Of a stretch of DNA of 64,000 nt, positions 59,106 to 64,000 are shown in pieces. Made by a program: the position numbers and the translations under genes. The notes under the pieces are model-generated. The model did not search any database, had not been told where the DNA came from, and worked only from the letters and a program-made list of their open reading frames with translations. This stretch comes from Nodularia sp034931045 (GTDB lineage: Bacteria > Cyanobacteriota > Cyanobacteriia > Cyanobacteriales > Nostocaceae). The stretch's first letter is position 1; each line of letters starts with the position of its first letter. The stretch lies in the NCBI RefSeq assembly GCF_034931045.1, contig NZ_JAYGHH010000001.1, positions 1 through 64,000 of the forward strand, written 5' to 3'.

Positions 59106-60800
59106 ATGCAAGAGTATGACGTTGTTATTATTGGCGCAGGACATAATGGGCTAGTTTGTGCTGCGTATTTACTAAAAGCTGGCTATAGTGTCCTGCTACT
59201 AGAAAAGCGTGCGGTTCCAGGTGGTGCAGCCACAACAGAAGAATGCTTACCCAAAGAAGCCCCTGGATTTAAATTTAATTTGTGTGCAATTGACCACGAA
59301 TTTATTCATTTGGGACCAATTGTGAAAGAGTTAGAATTAGAAAAATATGGTTTAGAATATTTAGATTGTGACCCAGTTGTTTTTTGTCCCCATCCTGATG
59401 GAAAATATTTTTTAGCTCACAAATCAGTGGAAAAGACTTGTGCAGAAATCGCCCGTTACAATGAACGCGATGCTAAAAAATATGCCGAATTTATAGATTA
59501 CTGGCAAAGGGCAATTAGTGCAATGGTTCCTATGTTTAACGCCCCACCAAAATCATTTATAGATATTTTTGGTAACTACAATGTGCAGAAATTCAAAGAT
59601 TTATTTTCGGTAGTTGGTTCCCCAGCCAAAAGCTTGGATTTTATTCGCACGATGCTAAATAGTGCTGAGGATATTCTTGAGGAATGGTTTGATGAGGAAT
59701 TCTTAAAAGCCCCACTTTCTCGGCTATCTTCAGAACTCGGTGCGCCACCTTCACAAAAAAACCTGGCTATTGGTGTGATGATGATGGCTATGCGTCACAA
59801 CCCCGGTATGACTAGACCTCGTGGGGGAACTGGGGCGTTAGTCCAAGCATTAGTTAAATTAGTTACTATTAAAGGTGGGACGATTTTAACAGACCAACAG
59901 GTAGAAAAAGTATTAATTGATCACGGTAAAGCTGTTGGTGTCAGAGTTGCGGGTGGTGAAGAATATCGTGCTAAATATGGGGTTATTTCCAATATTGATG
60001 CTAAACGGCTATTTTTACAACTATTAGACACCAGTGAAGTAGATGATGCTGATCCTGATTTACGAGAAAGGTTAGAACGTCGCATCATTAATAATAACGA
60101 AACTATCCTAAAAATAGACTTGGCTTTAGACGAACCTCTGCATTTTCCCCACCACGACCATAAAGATGAGTATCTCATTGGATCTATTTTAATTGCAGAT
60201 TCAATGGCTCATGTTGAACAGGCTCATAGTAAATGTACCATAGGAGAGATTCCCGATGCTAACCCTTCCATGTATGCGGTGATGCCTAGCGCCCTTGACC
60301 CCACATTAGCACCACCAGGTAAACATACTTTATGGATTGAATTTTTTGCGCCTTATCAAATAGCAGGTGCTGAAGGTACTGGTTTAAAAGGTACTGGTTG
60401 GACAGATGAACTGAAAAACCAAGTTGCAGATAGAGTAATTGATAAGTTAGCTACTTATGCCCCAAATGTGAAAGCAGCAACTATTGCCCGTCGTGTAGAA
60501 AGTCCAGCCGAATTAGGCGAAAGGTTAGGTGCTTACAAAGGGAATTACTATCATATTGATATGACTTTAGATCAAATGGTGTTTTTCCGTCCTTTACCAG
60601 AATTAGCTAACTACAAAACACCAATTGGAAACCTCTTTTTAACTGGTGCAGGAACTCATCCAGGTGGGTCAATTTCGGGAATGCCGGGACGTAATTGTGC
60701 GCGGGTATTTTTGCAAACAAAACATCCTTTGGCTCAAACTTTTAGGGATGCTAGGGATTCATTTAAATCCACTGTAGGCTCGGTATTTGGAATTAGTTAA
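59106..60800 (+). CDS. crtO: CrtO-type beta-carotene ketolase
   Basis: The 564-residue FAD enzyme belongs to the phytoene desaturase-like superfamily. The dinucleotide-binding motif is at the N-terminus, DVVIIGAGHNGLVCAAYLLK, followed by LLLEKRAVPGGAATTEE. The C-terminal FAD-binding signature is NLFLTGAGTHPGGSISGMPG. The overall text matches cyanobacterial CrtO (beta-carotene ketolase, giving echinenone), unrelated to the CrtW type. It acts at the membrane on carotenoids. The start ATG at 59106 has no strong Shine-Dalgarno. A general FAD oxidoreductase of the same superfamily is the alternative. Confidence 0.82.
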   Translation: MQEYDVVIIGAGHNGLVCAAYLLKAGYSVLLLEKRAVPGGAATTEECLPKEAPGFKFNLCAIDHEFIHLGPIVKELELEKYGLEYLDCDPVVFCPHPDGKYFLAHKSVEKTCAEIARYNERDAKKYAEFIDYWQRAISAMVPMFNAPPKSFIDIFGNYNVQKFKDLFSVVGSPAKSLDFIRTMLNSAEDILEEWFDEEFLKAPLSRLSSELGAPPSQKNLAIGVMMMAMRHNPGMTRPRGGTGALVQALVKLVTIKGGTILTDQQVEKVLIDHGKAVGVRVAGGEEYRAKYGVISNIDAKRLFLQLLDTSEVDDADPDLRERLERRIINNNETILKIDLALDEPLHFPHHDHKDEYLIGSILIADSMAHVEQAHSKCTIGEIPDANPSMYAVMPSALDPTLAPPGKHTLWIEFFAPYQIAGAEGTGLKGTGWTDELKNQVADRVIDKLATYAPNVKAATIARRVESPAELGERLGAYKGNYYHIDMTLDQMVFFRPLPELANYKTPIGNLFLTGAGTHPGGSISGMPGRNCARVFLQTKHPLAQTFRDARDSFKSTVGSVFGIS

Positions 60801-61431
60801 TAATTACCAAAACTTAAATTCCTGCACATTTGATTTGAGTAGGTACAGGGAGGGCATTTTTGCCCACCCCATCAGGTTTAATATCGTATCCGGTGCAAGG
60901 CTGATCATTAAGACCGCAGGGGAGTAAGGGGAAAGAAAATTTTGCAGTTTTTGCACAGATGTACAGAATGATAACTAAAATTAGGCGGACAAGATATTAA
61001 ACCTTGTCCATCACGAAAAGTGGAGTTTTTGTCATTGCGACGTAAGGAAGCAATCTCACCATCTTGACTAAAAACTACAGTTCTCAAAGTAGACAAGGTT
61101 TATGTCTTTCATTAACATGATGTAACATAAATATATTTTATATGTGCCATATTAAATAAATCTTGTATCAATCTTAAAAAAACCTGAAAAGCCTAATTAT
61201 TACGCGCAATATCCAAATTTTTATCCCAAATTGCCAGAAACTTATTTAGTGAGAGGAAGGCAAAATGTAATTGTTGTTACAATTTGTTATATACTGAATA
61301 AATCTGATAGATAAAATGCTCATTATCGAGGGTTAAATCTATTGGATCTGGTTGGCCAGAGGTAATTAAACAACCACAAATTTCTCAACAAATTTTTGTA
61401 GCACAACCAGGTTTAATCATAGGGACTAATT
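60801..61431. other. intergenic region with repeat fragments, no gene
   Basis: The 630 bases contain a hairpin-forming GGGAGGGCATTTTTGCCCACCC at 60849-60870 (possible crtO terminator or interspersed palindrome) and a GTCATTGCGACGTAAGGAAG CAATCTC dispersed repeat at 61034-61060. A long AT-rich leader runs into asnB. No reading frame looks real. Confidence 0.6.
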
Positions 61432-62840
61432 ATGTGTGGCATTCTTGGCGTTTTCGGCGCAAGCGTAACAAATAGCAATGATTTCCAAGAAATGTTATCA
61501 ACTTTGGCTCATCGAGGGCCTGATGATATTGGGGTAATTGCACAGGATAACTTTGTCTTGGGACACCAGCGTTTATCTATAGTGGATGTGGAAGGTGGTC
61601 ATCAGCCTTTGTCTGCTGCTGGGCAAAAACTTTATGGCATTTGTAACGGCGAGATTTATAATTTTCGGGAATTAAGAGCAGGTCTGAGTGAGAATTATGA
61701 CTTTCAGTCGCACGTTGATAGTGAAATTCTACTGCCATTGTACCAAAAGTTAGGTTCTCAACTAACCAGTAGTTTGGATGGAATGTTTAGTTTTGTGATC
61801 AGTGATGACCAAGAATTTTTGGCAGCGCGCGATCGCATTGGCATTAAACCCCTGTACTATGGCACTACTGGAGATAATATTTTCTTTTCTTCAGAAATCA
61901 AAGCCCTGGTAGAACATTCCGACGAAATCAAAGAGTTTCCCAGTGGGCATTATTATCACTCTACCCAAGGCATACAGCCTTACTACCAACTTCCAGAAGC
62001 ACAGACTTTCATCACAAACTTAGATACTATCCTAGAAAAAATTCGGCAGACATTATCTCAAAGTGTGCAGAAGCGGCTCATGTCTGATGTACCTGCTCTG
62101 TCGGACTACCCAACTCACCTGACCTGAAAGCGGCTCGTTTAGTTGCGGAACACTTGGGGACTATTCATCATGAATACGTCTACACAGAAGCCGAGATGTC
62201 AGCAGTTCTCCCCGATGTCATTTATTATCTGGAGTCCTTTGACCCCGCCTTAGTTCGTAGCGCCATTCCCTGTTATATCGTCTCTCAGTTAGCCAGTCAG
62301 TACGTGAAGGTGATCCTTTCCTGAGAAGGTGCGGATGAACTGTTTGCTGGCTATAGTTACTTTGCAGATTATGAGGATGCGATCGCATTACACAAAGAAT
62401 CAGTCACAATTATTAAAGGATTGCACAATCTAAATCTGCAAAGATTAGACAGAATGACAATGGCTCACGGCTTAGAAGGACGTGTACCATTCTTAGATAC
62501 TGACTTTATCGAACTATCCCTGAGTATCGATCCCACACTCAAATTATACAAGACCTTTGGCATTGAAAAATGGTTACTACGTCAGGCTTTTAGCGACTTA
62601 CTACCACAAGAAATAGTGTGGCGGGACAAAATGGAATTTGCCCAAGGTTGCGCCTCCTCCACAGTTTTAGAAGACCATGCCAATAGTTGCATTACTGAGC
62701 AAACTCTCAAAGAAGCTCACAAAAAGAAACTTCCTGTAAGTACCAAAGAAGAGTTATTCTATTACCAGATTTTCCGAAATCATTTCACACATCCAGATGC
62801 TGCTGCTCTCATTGGTAAGTGGCAAGGTACTCTTCATTGA
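61432..62840 (+). pseudogene. asnB: asparagine synthetase (AsnB-type) pseudogene lacking the PP-loop
   Basis: The N-terminal glutaminase domain is intact (MCGILGVFGASV with the nucleophilic C2, STLAHRGPDDIG, LGHQRLSIVD, GICNGEIYN). After KRLMSDVP (about 62090) the ATP-pyrophosphatase SGGLDSS loop and roughly 30-40 residues are missing and the frame shifts. The sequence resumes as NSPDLKAARLVAEHLGTIHH in another frame, then hits TGA at 62322-62324 where the SGEGADE motif should read S-G-E (it reads S-stop-EGADELFAGY). The rest (QRLDRMTMAHGLEGRVPFLD to 62840) is in frame with that part. Deletion, frameshift and nonsense together exclude synthetase activity. Confidence 0.9.
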
Positions 62841-62875
62841 AGCTGAAACTCTGTAATTTATCACAAGGAAAAATC

Positions 62876-64000
62876 ATGCAATCAGTTGGAGAACAAACCT
62901 ACTCACAAGCTGTCAAAGAGGGAAAATACGATCTTTATGTCGGCAACCTTTTTGGTAAATATGATAACGTCCGCACCTATTGGGAAGATCAATTAACTCG
63001 CATAGCTTTTAGACCATTTTTACTCGACCTTGTGGAACGCCGACGCAAGGAAAACCGAGGTGTCAGAATTTTAGATTTAGGATGCGGTTCTGGCCAAGGC
63101 TATGAAATTCTGGTAAAAATTGATAGCCGTGACCTAGACTTGGGTTTGCAGCACGAAAGAGTGCTACCAGAAGACAGTATTGACTTGTATTACGGAGTAG
63201 ATATTAGTCAACCGATGGTTGAGAAAGGTGAAGTCCTATTTGCAGATAAACCTCATGTCAAATTTGCTCAACTAGACCTGCGAGACGGATTAGGTAAAAT
63301 AAAAACCGCAGAAAAGCCTTTTGATATCTACTTTTCTTCCTATGCAGCCCTGTCTCATCTTTCTAAAAAACAACTGCGCTATTTGTTGCAGGATATTGCC
63401 GCACACGGTACCAACGAGAGTCTAGTCGTACTAGATTTAGTCGGGCGTTACTCCATCGAATGGCCAGAATTTTGGTCAGCTAATTCCGAAGAAGAAAAAG
63501 TCCGAGACTATACCATGAGTTATCTGTACTCTGAACCTGTGAGGGAACGCTTAGACATTGAGAAATTTCCCCTGAGATTTTGGACAGGTAATGAAGTTAG
63601 GGAACTAACTCAAGGAATTACAGCAGAGACAGGCGTGGGAATGGAAGTATTAAAACTCATGGACCGTTCTATTCTCGTCGGTCGTCATACAGACACCAGA
63701 GAATACAACAAGCAACTAAAACCCATTCGCAGATTGAGTAATTGTTTGCATGAGGATTATTTTCGTACTGACTTGCAAACATTGATGCTTGATGAAAGAA
63801 TGGTTCCTAACCACCCTGAAGTAACTCCATTTCTGCACAGTTTGATTAAAGCCTGGAACATCCTGGTAAGTTATACCCAAAAAAGACTTTGCAACGAAAT
63901 TCAACTTACCGATTTAAGAGACTGGGACGAGTTTCCCAAACCCTTGCATTTTGCCCTGATGACAATGGATAGGGTGATTGCAGATGTAGGCTGGATGTGG
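62876..64000 (+). CDS. class I SAM-dependent methyltransferase (partial, runs off window)
   Basis: From ATG 62876, with ACAAGGAA eight bases upstream, the frame MQSVGEQTYSQAVKEGKYDL stays open for 375 codons to the end of the window. The Rossmann methyltransferase motif I is VRILDLGCGSGQGYEIL (about 65-80), with the acidic end of strand 2 in YYGVDISQPM and motif IV in FDIYFSSYAALSHL. The C-terminal part (after about 230) is an extra domain not typical of minimal methyltransferases. It starts 35 bases after the asnB pseudogene and was probably part of one transcript with it. The substrate is unknown. Confidence 0.85.
   Translation, partial: MQSVGEQTYSQAVKEGKYDLYVGNLFGKYDNVRTYWEDQLTRIAFRPFLLDLVERRRKENRGVRILDLGCGSGQGYEILVKIDSRDLDLGLQHERVLPEDSIDLYYGVDISQPMVEKGEVLFADKPHVKFAQLDLRDGLGKIKTAEKPFDIYFSSYAALSHLSKKQLRYLLQDIAAHGTNESLVVLDLVGRYSIEWPEFWSANSEEEKVRDYTMSYLYSEPVRERLDIEKFPLRFWTGNEVRELTQGITAETGVGMEVLKLMDRSILVGRHTDTREYNKQLKPIRRLSNCLHEDYFRTDLQTLMLDERMVPNHPEVTPFLHSLIKAWNILVSYTQKRLCNEIQLTDLRDWDEFPKPLHFALMTMDRVIADVGWMW

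Noticed and set aside
1..64000. tRNA or rRNA genes
   Set aside because: I looked for TpsiC-loop patterns and cloverleaf spacing in the intergenic regions and found nothing convincing. A tRNAscan/Infernal run would be decisive.

Overview
The window is chromosomal DNA of a filamentous, probably heterocyst-forming cyanobacterium (Nostoc/Anabaena-like, order Nostocales). The signs are many GCGATCGC (HIP1) palindromes, a 7-bp tandem repeat (STRR type), many short palindromic interspersed repeats, and typical cyanobacterial genes: crtO, a knotless phytochrome kinase, an ArsA-like ATPase with an HSP20-like tail, a PQQ-type sugar dehydrogenase and DUF2887. It is a draft assembly with three runs of N (25301-25325, 28703-28915, 41198-41222). 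The two 25-N runs look like fixed-size placeholders.

Layout. (1) 0-3 kb: a type I restriction HsdR. (2) 3-20 kb: mostly housekeeping genes (cinA, a PEP synthase, an SbmA-like ABC transporter, gluconokinase, sfsA, a 2OG-Fe dioxygenase, DUF711, a TPR protein, a DUF2887 nuclease-like protein, mutS), with dispersed repeats between them and one repeat inside mutS. (3) 20-23 kb: a small accessory patch with DUF2267, an AAA ATPase paired with a truncated PIN-like gene, and a DUF1517-like remnant. (4) 23-25 kb: a nitrilase-family amidase and a lipoprotein sugar dehydrogenase. (5) 25-30 kb: a metal-transport-like cluster on the minus strand (two HMA_2-type proteins, a P-type ATPase and a DUF5132 membrane protein), interrupted by a palindromic element and a gap. 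(6) 30-33.6 kb: def, an HtrA protease and, divergently, dnaA.

(7) 34-41.5 kb: an exopolysaccharide island (initiating sugar transferase, GT2, truncated polymerase, IS1380, 5'-truncated Wzc-like kinase, FemAB/GNAT-like protein, PIG-L deacetylase) lying between dnaA and dnaN. (8) 41.5-43.3 kb: a terminator, a structured non-coding stretch, a cluster of DnaA boxes with an AT-rich segment (probable oriC), then dnaN. (9) 43.4-47.6 kb: the phytochrome kinase and the ArsA-like ATPase. (10) 47.7-55.4 kb: a dense toxin-antitoxin and defence island. Several modules are visibly broken. They are separated by a repeated MITE-like element, one copy of which carries a second, nested element. The island ends with a single-chain AAA + DUF4435 (TOPRIM-like) protein resembling a fused PARIS system. 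(11) 55.5-64 kb: a phosphoketolase-like TPP enzyme, a DUF2993 protein, crtO, an asnB pseudogene that has lost its PP-loop, and a SAM methyltransferase running off the window.

The most interesting points are the probable replication origin separated from dnaA by an EPS island carrying an IS-bounded deletion junction, the AAA-DUF4435 protein, the HMA_2/DUF5132/P-ATPase cluster with a non-canonical ion motif, and the decaying TA island with its nested mobile repeats.
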